NCBI GenBank assembly: GCA_027919835.1
Contig: JANVFP010000014.1
Location: forward strand, 496,001-560,000
Origin: Lentinula raphanica
Taxonomy: Eukaryota; Basidiomycota; Agaricomycetes; Agaricales; Omphalotaceae
Direction of reading: 5' to 3'
Length of the DNA stretch: 64,000 bases
Below the pieces are notes generated by a model. That model was not told the DNA's origin. It did not search any database and saw only the letters and a program-made list of their open reading frames with translations. The translations under genes were made by a program, and so were the position numbers. This document shows positions 45,161 to 55,718 of this stretch, piece after piece. Numbering within the stretch: the stretch's first letter is position 1; every line of letters begins with the position of its first letter.

Positions 45161-45998
45161 TTTATATATCGAATCAATGTTATCTCATCTTTTCAACGCT
45201 GTCACGACGATGAATTCCCCGTAGTGTGTACTACACGTTGGAATAACCATGCAGACCTTATCCTTCAACCAATCGCTGGCTGATGAGCCGTTCAATTCGA
45301 GAAATCCCAGAGGCGGGCGCGTCGCCGGTTCAAGTCATGTTTGAAGGAATGGTGGCTGCTATTGTTGATGCCCAGAGTCCGTGTAAATCCGGGACTTCAC
45401 CATGATCAAGGTCGGGCTCGGCTGTGGTAAGAAGGAACAAGAGCTGAAACCAATCAGTGAGCGAACGAGAAGGTCGATTCGAATTTCACCTACAACTGTG
45501 CAGATGATTCATGATGTGTTGGAGGCTCGCGGTGTGATCGACCAAAACATAGTAGCGAATAGCGGAAATCCAAAGTAATGCTGTCTCCAGTACCAAAGGC
45601 GACTCTTCTGTATCGGGAAGACGCGTTCATCTGAGATGGATGCGCAGGTGGGAAATTTTGTTGCCAAATAATGAGTCCTAGAGCAGTGCAGTTAGCAAGG
45701 AAGCTCTATGTATACTTTGATACTTAACTTGTAGTCCTTTGTACAAGAATTGTATACGATTTTTTGTTTTTGCATGATGACACTATACTATCTATTCATT
45801 ACATGTTTTGTTGAGAATACTATGGTCCCACTATAAGCAGATTCAGCTAGAGATTCTGAAAGGGTAGACAGATCGCATACCTTACGTCCTTGAAGCTCTG
45901 ATAAGCAATGGACGAATGATTCTCCTCCACGCATACCGCCGGTTTGCAGAAAACAAGAAGATTTCGATATGTGTTCTCCGACCTTGATGCTTTCATGT
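45161..45998. other. Stretch without a recognised gene
   Basis: No similarity, repeat or spliced frame that I can defend. Confidence 0.4.
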
Positions 45999-46390
45999 TC
46001 ATCAGAAGCGCGCTGAAAGTGTGAAGGACGTACATCGAAAACATCGAATCCGAGGTCTGTCTGAGCACCTCATCTCCAACAGCAGATGCGCCAAGGTTTC
46101 TAGAACAACAAAAATCGTCAGTATATCTCAATAGAGGAGCAAAAACACTCACCAGCCCTTCTTCTCCTCGCAACTGCAATGGGCGGCATCCATCTTCGAG
46201 TCGAGGATGGGCACCGCCTATCCCATTCAGCCTTCCGTCGAACGAAATTGTTCGACATCCCGATCTTCCATAGGCCTCCGCGATCGTTGAAGGCGTACAG
46301 GTATCCGGGACCGTCCGCACCAGACGTTGAGCGTAAGCAACGGATTGCGTAGAGCGCACGTAACAATCGAGAAGAACGGCGGTTTGCCAT
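45999..46390 (-). CDS. GIY-YIG fold protein, T5orf172/Mug113-like
   Basis: ATG 46390 opens MANRRSSRLLRALYAIRCLR. Exon one runs to 46153, a 53-base intron (46152-46100) follows, and exon two ends in a stop at 45999, giving 112 residues. The core GPGYLYAFNDRGGLWKIGMS, then NNFVRRKAEWDRRCP, WMPPIAVARRRRAETLAHLL and EMRCSDRPRIRC, has the G-Y-x-Y...KIG...R pattern of the T5orf172 branch of GIY-YIG nucleases found in fungi (Mug113 type). In bacteria and phage such domains cut DNA; in fungi the role is unclear. The C-terminus ends abruptly after RIRCFRC where relatives usually continue with a C-x2-C...H segment, so this copy may be truncated by a frameshift. Confidence 0.7.
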
Positions 46391-48644
46391 TGTCTGAGGT
46401 GAGGTTGAATGAATTGAAAAGGTCTGAGAGCGTAGAGATGAAGTCTATCGTGATGAAGGGAAGATGCTGCTGTTCCGCAAATATCTGTGGCAATAGTGTG
46501 AATGATGTACAAAGAATTGAGCCCTTGAGCGTGGTGGAAGGAATTAGAGAACCTGATTGTCGCAGTCGAGAAGATCACAGCGAGCAATCAGTGATCGGTC
46601 AGTGATCGCGTAGGCAATTCACTCACGATTCGGCCTCGAGGTCCTGCCATTCCTACATGACTCCGACCCGAAGACGGCAAGTTGTGATGCCATCTGGGGA
46701 CTGTCAGTGCTCCGTTCTCTGGACAGTTGACGATGCAGGACATTCGTCTTCGATGAGTTCAACGAATGATTTCGAGTCCGAATTTTTGACAGAGCCAACA
46801 AAAGTCGATGCGACTCAACATATGTCTTGATAGATGCAACCTTGAGAGTACGATGAATGGTAACTTGCGTTTTCGAATCGTTTTCGTTTATGCTACATGG
46901 GAAGATGAATATGAGTACTGGTGAAGATTCATTTAGTTAATCAACTTACCTGGCAAAGGAAAGAATTCTCGTACAAGAGTGCGAGCAGCAAAAAAAGCAT
47001 CTATAGGAGGCAATCATATGAACATTTGAACAGTCTTTTCAAGACTTCCATAGCAGTAACCTTCAAGAGAGCTATCGGGATTTCAGTAGGACGATTGAAG
47101 TAGAGTGATCAACACTCGTGGGTCCCATCTTTGGTTCTAAGAGATCATCCATCAGGATCAGTGAGTATTGCGGTTCTCGAGAACGTACCAAAGCTCCAAA
47201 ACTTGTTGAACAGGAAGTTTTCATTCAACGAGTTCCTCGATAGACAAACTACACGTCCAATATCTCTGTTCCTGACACAAAACAAGACTCAACCCTGAAG
47301 AAGATGCGACTCTTTCTACTGCTAAAGTCTCTTCATGACTTTTCCGTTGACGATCTTCGCATTGCGACCTCGACCAGACTCTGACGGCAGTTCAACCTTG
47401 TATAGCTATCTCCAGACGAAGTTTTGATATGCTGAAATTGTAGTAAGGTATGTTGAGAAATCCAGAGACATGCGATTAAAGACAGCATCTTACCTTTTCC
47501 TTCGACCGACTGAAAAACAAACGCCATCTCTCATCAAGGAACAGCAGGAGAACCCATAAATATCAGGGTGAACGATATCAAGCAAGGCACTTCGGTTTCG
47601 GCAGTAGGGCTAGTGGACAACCACCAGACAGTTGCAGGCAGCAACTGATCTTGAGATCCCTTCAGAAAACCTGGTCTTCAGCATTCTGCTGCTGCTTCTT
47701 CTTCAAAAACCGCAAAATATAGATCGATGTGTCCATCCCCTCGCGCGCATGTTCATCCAGAGGTGCTGATGTACACTTGGGACTTATGAGCCGTGTACAA
47801 ACTGGGCGTCTCTGTCCCTCTATCGAGGTTCAAGCCCAGATGGTAGAGGTCTACTCTTTCCCTGGGACCGAATCTAGAATGGTGTTTGATTCGAAGAGGA
47901 GATCGCGATGCACCAGGATTTTAGCTCCGACTAGAAGTTTGTTGCTGATCTCCTGAATACAGTATTCGTTCAGAATGCTGGATTTCGATGGCCAAGGTAA
48001 TGGTTTGAAGAACTGGAGGTCCAAAGAGTGATTATAGCATCATTCCAGGGAAAATCATTGTACAACGATGGTTGAATGAGTGTATGATACAAGTCGTGTG
48101 AGTGCTGCATTTTTGGATCTTGTGGAAAAGAGGCATTGTTCCCTCTTTTGTCGTCTCCATAGGGGCTTCTGGAACGAGTACATCTTAGGGTCTGCCTTTT
48201 CAAACAGCTAAGAAGCATACACACCCTCTCTGATGTACTCCTGCCAAGTGCCTCTGTATGAATTGCTGCTGCTTGAGCACAAAGCGAAAGCGTCTTCCTT
48301 GCTCGACAAATCGTAATAGCGGGACACTTTTGGGTGAGTCAAGATTCGGGCTCAACTCCACTCACGAGCAGTTCAGAAACGTAGCCGGGGTCGGACATGT
48401 TGGGTCTTCGAAGTGGCTAAAACTTGTCCCAGGATTGATAGCGACAAAGGATGGACGAACAAAAGGGAGGTCTTGAAAATTGACTGATTGCATTGCACTG
48501 TTAAAAGTCTGCTCGTGCCGGCTCGTGCTGGCTTTGCCAAGGTAGATTTTGGCGCCCGGAACAAGCGCTGAATCAAATAGGCAATCACGTGATGGTCTTT
48601 CAGGCTACTCCTTTTCGGGATTTTCTTTTCAGGAACATACCGCC
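46391..48644. other. Long stretch without a recognised gene
   Basis: Short frames on both strands (for example 47729-47956 plus and 47970-48224 minus). On the minus strand near 47930, NKLLVGAKILVHRDLLFESN is open and looks protein-like but cannot be extended or assigned. Confidence 0.35.
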
Positions 48645-51639
48645 ATGTCTCGCCTCATCGTCTCCTTTTCCAAAGAGGAGACTGAGGCTGCTCTAGCCTA
48701 CTATTCCTGCAATGCTACACAGCTTCCACCTTTGGTTTCCGCGTTTTTTCGAACACTTTCATCTCAAGTTGCTCAAGAGACTTGCTCTGGAAATCTTTCT
48801 CAAGAGACCTCTCAACGTATAACCTCTACCGATATTCAGTCATCAACAACTCCTCGAACAAAGACGTCAAACGACGCTCTCCATACTCCGCGCCTTTCTC
48901 AGACGATTCGTCCGTATCTCCTTACCCCCTTGCCTTCTCCACCTAGAATGTTCCCCGAAGACAGAAGATTCCAGACGACGGCGAGATACCCAAATGGTCT
49001 AACCCAGACAACCTTTACCACGAATCAGACTCAGAGGGGGGAATTTTCTTTGCCCACGTCTTCCCCTTCGCTCCCTAGAATTTTCCAACATATAAATTCG
49101 GTTCAGTCAGGGGGGACTAAGCTACCTTCCGTCGAATCATTCGATGATATGGTCAACTCGGAAAACACGAGACAGAAGGATGCCCCTCCATGTTTAACCG
49201 CCGCCTCATCTTCTCCTAGCCCGTTTCCACAGGATGAGAATTTTCAGATGGCGCCTGACGTTTCCAATGATCTTGCATCGTCTACCCTTCCAGCGAGGTC
49301 GAATTGGACGTGGGGCTTCTCTTCGCCCAATCCTTCCCTTTCTTTGCCTGAAACAAGGTCACCCTCACCCTCCGTCGGGTTAGTCTTCGTCGATACTATT
49401 TTGGACTTGGACAATACACCCCAGACGGTTGATTCCGCAGGACAAGGATCGAGAGACAGCGGATTTTCACAGAAAGGTGTATTGAATTTAGGACAGATGG
49501 ATAGCCATAACAATGTAAGTCAGGCTGTTTTTTACCCCTTGCTCCAAGTGCTCAACAGTTAGCAGCTGAAGAGGAAAAGGCCGACGGTCACCGATATAGA
49601 CAACGACGACAACGAACACGTAGAAGAACTCGACCTCGAGCAAGATGCCCTTGCAGACGATGAAGAAGAGGAGGATGATGAAAATGATGGAGACTACGTT
49701 GAAAGCAACAATGGAGGGAAAGGAAACGGCAGCCGTGGCGGTCCAAGCAGTAGGGGAGTGCGGGGCGGTCGAGGGAATGCGGCTAGTCGAAGGGGTCAAG
49801 GGAGTAGAAGCAGGGGTAGGAGAGGCGGAAGCGGAAGCGGAGGAAATTGCTCTAGAAACGGGGCGAACGTTTCGAGAAGACCTCCAGGTCGAAAGACAAG
49901 ATCAGCCGCATTGGAAAATAACACTGATATCTCTGGAGCGCCCTCTACAGTAGGGCCGGATGGTTCAACAGGCGCAGGGGGCGGGACTTCCTCAGATAAT
50001 TCCTTCGTCTATTCTCCCGATAGAGCTGCTCCCTCCAGAGAAATTCAGCAGGAGAGCACTCTTCTTCTTCTCGCTTTGTCTTCCTCTCCCAATAGTCTTG
50101 ACTGGGTCGAAGAGTTCGTCAAGGCCATTCAAGGAGAACCTTGGGCCGAAACTGACGCTCTAACTTCGGAATCCTTGAAAAATCTCACCCTCCGGTGTTC
50201 CCGCTCCAAAAACATGGACGCATTCGCAACGTTCTGCAGAATGTTGAATGAACTGATGTTTGCAGCCAAAGTGAACAGGTAAGGGTCGTCTCCTTTCTCC
50301 TTGAGCTAGATAATATACTTACGAAAGAGAAACCAGTATCATTCACGCTCAGCGAAGAGCCTTCCCTTCGAAAATACCCAGCATCAAAGGTATCTTAGAC
50401 ACATTGAAGCAGGAAGGATTCAGTGAAAGAAAGCTGGGTATATGGATGAGTTCTGGAACTCGTTGGGCCAGAGTAGCTGGGGCAGGTAAGTCCCGGTGTT
50501 TTGGAAAAGCCCCTTGACTAAGCCTATACCCTTAGCTTCTATATACTCCCTGATCCTGATAGCTGAGAAACGATTGTCTTACCGTTGGGGACGGGAGATA
50601 TCTTCTGCAACTTTGGTAGAAGCCTGTCACCAAATGCGATCTCCCTCAAACAACGGTAAGAACTTTATGGATCTCTTGTGATATTATCCTCATTCTGTAC
50701 CCTAGTCACTCTTGGATTGGTCAGAGATGGTCTCATCCCTACCCTAGTCAACCTTCAGAAAGCTATAGTTTTCACGATTCCTATTCTATTCTCGCACACT
50801 ACACGGGAGATATATCGACTGCCTCCTGTGATGAATATAGCCCAAATTGAAGAGACAGATTGGTACTTCGATCTTTTCTATTACAGGTGACTGGTTTTTC
50901 TATCTTCATCGCTTCTTCACCTCAACGTTTCACTCACTTAGGACAGCGGTGAATGTTCCTCGCTGTAAAAAACTTTGGAAAGAGGCTCTCGAAATCAGAC
51001 CCTCAGAGAAGAACATTACCTCCTTCTATTCGTTCAATCAACGCCACCTCAACTCATCCAGTAACTCTACGTTACCCGACATAAATGCCTGGGATTTTGA
51101 GGACGGACCTCTTTCTGATGAGGAAATGGAGGATGCAATCTCAGTCCAAAACCCTCATTCCTTGTCTGTCCTACCTCCCGTTACTTTCGCTGGCTTTGCA
51201 GGAGAGATTCTCGAGACGAATTCAGAGAAATGGGGTCCCCTATATGTTGTCAAGGCATCCTTCAACAGTCGAAAAGTACTGAAAAACGGAGATCGTCCTC
51301 CCTTTTCCCCAAAGAACAGGAACTCTTGGACCGAAAGTCAGAGGAAAATCGCTCTTAATGGAGAAAGACCTCAGACGCTCCAAGAATTTTCTATGCAGGT
51401 GAGTTAGCATCTATAAGCCATAACTTCATATGAAAAAGCTACTTCAGGTTCGACATCGATACGATTCGGTTACAGGAGCTATACGGGCTAAACAGAAATG
51501 GTTATTCCTAACTCAAGAGGCAATAGGAGGGTGAGCTAGCTCTACTCATTTTCTTTACACCCAACTCAAATTCAAAGCGTTGATTAGGAGGGAAGTTAAG
51601 GTCGTGGATGAAGAAGATAGCACTACGGGGAATTCATGA
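48645..51639 (+). CDS. Eight-exon gene of unknown function, 874 residues, Gly/Arg-rich centre
   Basis: Exons 48645-49514, 49566-50278, 50337-50485, 50536-50655, 50706-50886, 50942-51398, 51448-51530 and 51588-51639 all join in phase. The introns are 48-60 bases long. The first 290 residues are Ser/Thr/Pro-rich and look disordered. Exon two gives a very acidic run, then an RGG-like stretch (SRGVRGGRGNAASRRGQGS, SRSRGRRGGSGSGGNCS). The C-terminal half is well folded in appearance: SLDWVEEFVKAIQGEPWAET, FATFCRMLNELMFAAKV, KIPSIKGILDTLKQEGF, LGIWMSSGTRWARVAG, YSLILIAEKRLSYRWGREIS, LPPVMNIAQIEETDWYFDLF. I do not recognise the family. The RGG segment suggests RNA or DNA binding. The second-exon acceptor is a CAG/TAG tandem, so one Gln may be added by alternative splicing. 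No damage is seen. Confidence 0.75.
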
Positions 51640-51689
51640 TCTAAGCATCATGAGAATGCTGGAATATTGCTGAAAAAAAATATACTTTA

Positions 51690-52110
51690 TTCACATTTTT
51701 CTGGGTTCGAAAATGTTGCAAAACAATGAAATATACCTTCCTTTGACAGATCGAAATTCTTGTGAGAAATTTTTCATAGTTCTTCAATTATACAGGGCAA
51801 TAATTAATAAAATAATGGCGGCGAAAAAATTCAAGCATTACACACAATATTCACAATGAGAAAAGTACATGAACATGTAAAATTTCCTCACACAAATCCC
51901 ACTCAAGACTTGTCCAGGTTTTTCAAAAAAATCTGGCTGAGAAAAATTGTACCGACATCGCGAAGTCGTGATGTTGTGACATCGAGACATCGGGATGTCT
52001 CGATTCGTGATCTCGCAGACATCGTGAACCCAGAACACATACTAGTCGGGGCATTCTCAGCATCGGAATGCCATGATCTGGATATCGGAACCACCCTTGA
52101 AGATTATATA
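51690..52110 (+). repeat. Dispersed repeat family, copy C
   Basis: AATTGTACCGACATCGCGAA (starting at 51935) and the following GTCGTGATGTTGTGACATCG repeat the GTCGTGA/GACATCGAGA block of copies A and B, preceded by the same kind of AT-rich leader. It starts just after the stop of the 874-residue gene. A following TATATATAATA at 52105 resembles a TATA element, so the unit may carry a promoter, as LTRs do. Confidence 0.6.
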
Positions 52111-52395
52111 TAATACTGGTGCCCTCTCGTATCCTGCACTCATTCCATGTCAGGCAACAAAGATGAGTTCCCAGGACTCGACCCTCCTCTTCTGCCACCA
52201 CCATCACCTCGTCACCTCGTCATCTCGTATAAATGAAATTTCACCGTGCTTGGTGTCGTTGTAGAGAAAGATATTCTGGTCAGTCATACAGTCTATCTCT
52301 TCTCAGCCAACAGGACTCATGCAACACCATGTACTATAGTCGGGGCATTTTCAACATCGGAATAGACTTTAGCTGGATATCGGAATCACATTGTA
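52041..52395. repeat. Direct repeat pair of about 60 bases
   Basis: TAGTCGGGGCATTCTCAGCA (52043) with the following ATCGGAATGCCATGATCTGG and ATATCGGAACCAC recurs from about 52335 as TAGTCGGGGCATTTTCAACA, then ATCGGAATAGACTTTAGCTGG and ATATCGGAATCAC. The spacing is about 290 bases. Confidence 0.7.
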
Positions 52396-52654
52396 GCCCT
52401 ACATGGTGAGCTTTTGTCCACTTGATCTTGGCCCATTCGCTGACCATTCCATGTCCATTGGCTTTCAGAGAACCTCAGTACCATCAGGAAGCACTGTACA
52501 ATATAGGTTTGCTCTTTGGCTTGGGCCACAGACGACCTGAAGATCTCATGCTTTGCTACATGTTTTCGAACATTTCGAAGATGGAGATCCAACAGTACCT
52601 CTTGGTGAATGCAGGCAATCATGAGAACGCGGTCAATTCTGATGTAGATTCACA

Positions 52655-54917
52655 TCATAGCCACTTCCGAGGTTCATATTTGTCTGCCTATAAAGTTGAC
52701 ACCTTACTCTCGATTGATTACGAAGGCGACGCGCTCGATGATGGCGATTTGCCAAGTGTTGTGACCCGGCGCTTCAATCTTGGACAATCTCATTCTCTCC
52801 CTTCGACACCTCGTATCTCTTGATTCGGGTACGCCGTGCATTTCATTGCAGTTGAATGTCACTCACCGCGCCAAATTTCATAGTGAAAGTAAGAGGTCAG
52901 CATCTGTCAGCGATCTGACTTATCTCATAAGCTGGCATCAATTCCAACCCATCCGTGTTGGTGCCATCTCCTTATTCCCCAATTTTACCGCACTCTCGAA
53001 GGCTTTACCGCAGTCGCCTCCGCATTGCCCCAGTTCGCTGCAGCCGAATACAATCAACATTATGGAAACCCTCAGTCTTCACTCAATGTACTCAATGTTG
53101 CACTGCGTCTTTTCGACGAGGAAGATCATCAGATGCATGGTTTGAAAAGCTCACCGCCTTTGTCAACGAACAATCATCCATGCTTCGTGAGCGAGGAGTG
53201 GGTCGTGTGTTCATCATGCTCCGCCGACGCGGTCAATACCCGGTGTACCTCACTCTTCGAGAAGTCGATCGTATCTGGACCGAGGAGCAATCTATCCGTA
53301 ACCTCGAGCCGGCCCTTGCGTTCCAGCTTGAACTCAGTTGTCTGTCCAATCACAAGCTCAAACCTGTCTTCATCGAGAACAAGCAAATCCACATCTATCA
53401 TGCTATCGCTCATGAGAACCGGATGAATCACAGGTTCTTTGTTCGCACTCTAGTTCGTCTTGGCAGGCTCAGGGGCAGTATGAGTACTGCAGAGTACTTC
53501 ATCTCAGAAACCGATCGTCTGGTCACAAGCATTTTGGACCCTCTGGAACTGGTCACCGCCGAACAAAGAAACACTGACTGTAATCATATCTTCCTCAATC
53601 TCATCCACAACCTCGCTGTCACATATGAGGATGTACTAGCTGCCATTTCAAGTCATTGAACATCACGGCAAGCGCTTGGGGCGCCTGCACCCCGAATCTA
53701 CCTATCAGCAAACTCTGGTGCTCGTATTGGTCTGGAACTCATCCCCTTGTTCTCAGCTGCACGGAACAAGGAAGGGCAATTGGAGAAGGGAGTCAACTAC
53801 CTATGCTTGACCCACGAGAATTTCTTGAAGCTGGTAAAGCAAGGTCACAATTCTACAAAGACTGTCAAGATCGAGGTGGAAGGGGAGCTGCGCCACAAGA
53901 TCACTGACATCATCGGTCTGCAAGATGGCCTCGGAGTCGAATCCTTGGAAGGTTCTGGTCTCATTGCTGTCAAAATGTCGAGGGCTTATGACAATATTTT
54001 CACGATCACACTTGTCACTGCACGATCTGTTGGGATCGGTGCATACTGTACCTTCCGACTTGGAGAGCGTGCAGTACAATTCGGAGGACAACTGATCATC
54101 TTGATTGACGCCGGTGCGCTCAACAAAGTTCTCGGTCGTGAAGTTTACACTTCCAATCTTCAACTCGGAGGTACACAGATCATGTTCAAAAATGGTGTTT
54201 CTCATCTCCCGGCAAGCAGTGACCTTGAAGGTGCCACCCATATTCCGAAATGGCTGTCTTTCGTTTGTGACGTCAAGGACGGTGCTCTATCTGTTCTTGA
54301 GTCTGCTGATTTCTGGGATCGAGACATCCAGTATACCCCTCCCAAAGGCGCTTCTGATCCTAGATGGTTCATTGAAGGGAAGACAGACGAAACGACTTCG
54401 GAATGGATGAGTGGATTCTTCGACAAAGGATCGTTCCAGGAAAGACTCAGTGGACGGGCGCAGACTGTTGTTGTTGGGAGGGCTCAACTTAGATGTATCC
54501 CTATAGGTGTTATTGCAGTCGAGACGCGCACAATCGACAATCGAACGCGTCGTTCCTGCCGACCCGGCCAATCCTGCTTCATTCGAACAACGTATCATAG
54601 AGGCTGGTCAAGTCTCGTACCCTAACTCTGCCTACAAGACTGCACAAGCAATATTAGACTTCAATCGCGAGGGTCTACCTCTCATCATTTTCGCTAACTG
54701 GCGTGGTTTTTCCGGAGGGCAGCAGGATATGTACGACAAAGTGCTCAAGCAGGGTTCGGAGATTGTTGATGGTCTTTTAAGCTACAAGCAACTTATATTC
54801 ATCTACATCGTACCCAACGGTGAACTCCATGGTGGTGCCTGGGAGTCTTTGACCCTTTTATCAACTCCGAACAGATGGAAATGTACTTATGCTGCCCCAG
54901 TACATGTGCGTATATGA
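52655..54917 (+). pseudogene. Acetyl-CoA carboxylase (ACC1) relic
   Basis: The plus strand carries central and carboxyltransferase sequence of eukaryotic acetyl-CoA carboxylase, the biotin enzyme that makes malonyl-CoA for fatty acid synthesis. In order: SYLSAYKVDTLLSIDYEGDA, VVTRRFNLGQSHSLPSTPR, SESKRSASVSDLTYLISWHQ, FEKLTAFVNEQSSMLRERG, AYHNLAVTYEDVLAAIS-type sequence, then RIYLSANSGARIG, GVNYLCLTHENFLKLV, KITDIIGLQDGLGVESLEGS, VYTSNLQLGGTQIM, DPRWFIEGKTDETTSEWMSG and [17 protein letters not shown]. The frame changes several times. About 190 codons are missing where GKRLGRLHP runs straight into RIYLSANSG near 53690. A 7-base duplication at 54530-54543 shifts frame in the carboxyltransferase part. 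The C-terminus stops at 54917, short of the family end. No introns are apparent in the matching parts. Biotin carboxylase and carrier domains are absent. Confidence 0.9.
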
Positions 54918-55004
54918 TCCTCGAATAGCAGGGAAAATTCTTCACACTGGCTGAGGTTCATACATATATATCGAGTCACTTTCTGTCTTCCTTTCCGCCT
55001 TGAT

Positions 55005-55085
55005 ATGAGATTCCCGGCTCTCCTCTTCCCACTGCTTGCTGTCCTCAATCCCGCGTCACTTGTTCATGGGGAGAGAATAAAATGA
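55005..55085 (+). other. Orphan signal-peptide-like mini frame
   Basis: MRFPALLFPLLAVLNPASLV followed by HGERIK and a stop looks like a secretion signal with a cleavage site after VHG. Nothing secreted follows on this strand. It could be a leftover first exon of a lost gene. Confidence 0.3.
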
Positions 55086-55718
55086 CGATGGCTGATCAAA
55101 GGTTTCGGGCCAGACACTGGATGTGTCGATAGGGTTAGCAACGACGCTGATGGAAGAGAATGTTTGGAGAAACCGTAGTAAGTCCAAGGTGACTCACTGG
55201 TTAACAACTAGATCCACCATGAGACCTCGTCATGAAGAGCGCTACTGAGGCTCTTCAAATCGTCTGCAGGCCCAAAGTCGACTTTGGAGGAATTGATATT
55301 GTGAGGCCAATATCTGCTACACTCACGCTGACCCCAACGACGAACGGATGAAAAACTCGCACCCATGATAAAACTCGCCCTCTGTCGTCATACCCTGAGT
55401 GACATTTTCAATGACACCGGGAGATATTATTCAGATAGCATCGAAACCCATGTCCTGGATATAAACCAAGTAGATGATTCCCTGCCAGTCACCACCGCAG
55501 TACTTTTCCTGTGAGGTATCGCAGCTTGGAGAAAACATTTCCCAAGGTAAATCAGTTGGTGACCATCTGAAGAGCTGAAAATTAGACTTCCTTGACTTCG
55601 GAGGGGGATTGCGAACTGCTCGAAACGTTACCTGGTAGATAGACCTCTTTGTCCAATCATCTGCCGAGGCCACAGATACCATTGTCGCCCACAGCGAGCT
55701 CAAGGTGACAACAGTCAT
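55080..55718 (-). pseudogene. Alpha-amylase (GH13) N-terminal relic
   Basis: ATG 55718 starts a signal peptide-like segment ([19 protein letters not shown]) followed by [11 protein letters not shown], the classic start of fungal alpha-amylase. Later come [17 protein letters not shown] and [10 protein letters not shown]. The Trp that should follow (DAIW) is a TGA stop. Further down, in other frames, GVIENVTQ, VDFGPADDLKSLSSALHD and a degraded VDVVVNH region can still be seen to about 55080. Sequence between QV and CDTSQ is also altered (residues after ITDRFA-type position are lost). Working enzymes are secreted and hydrolyse starch. Catalytic residues, which lie further C-terminal, are absent here. 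Confidence 0.75.

Noticed and set aside
47900..48220. A protein kinase active site (LVHRDLLFESN) on the minus strand
   Set aside because: HRDL alone is too short a match; no HPNI, DFG or other kinase motifs occur nearby and the frame is not extendable.
51690..54917. An LTR retrotransposon starting at the TATA-like site near 52105
   Set aside because: The coding sequence that follows is acetyl-CoA carboxylase, not gag-pol, and no second LTR was found.
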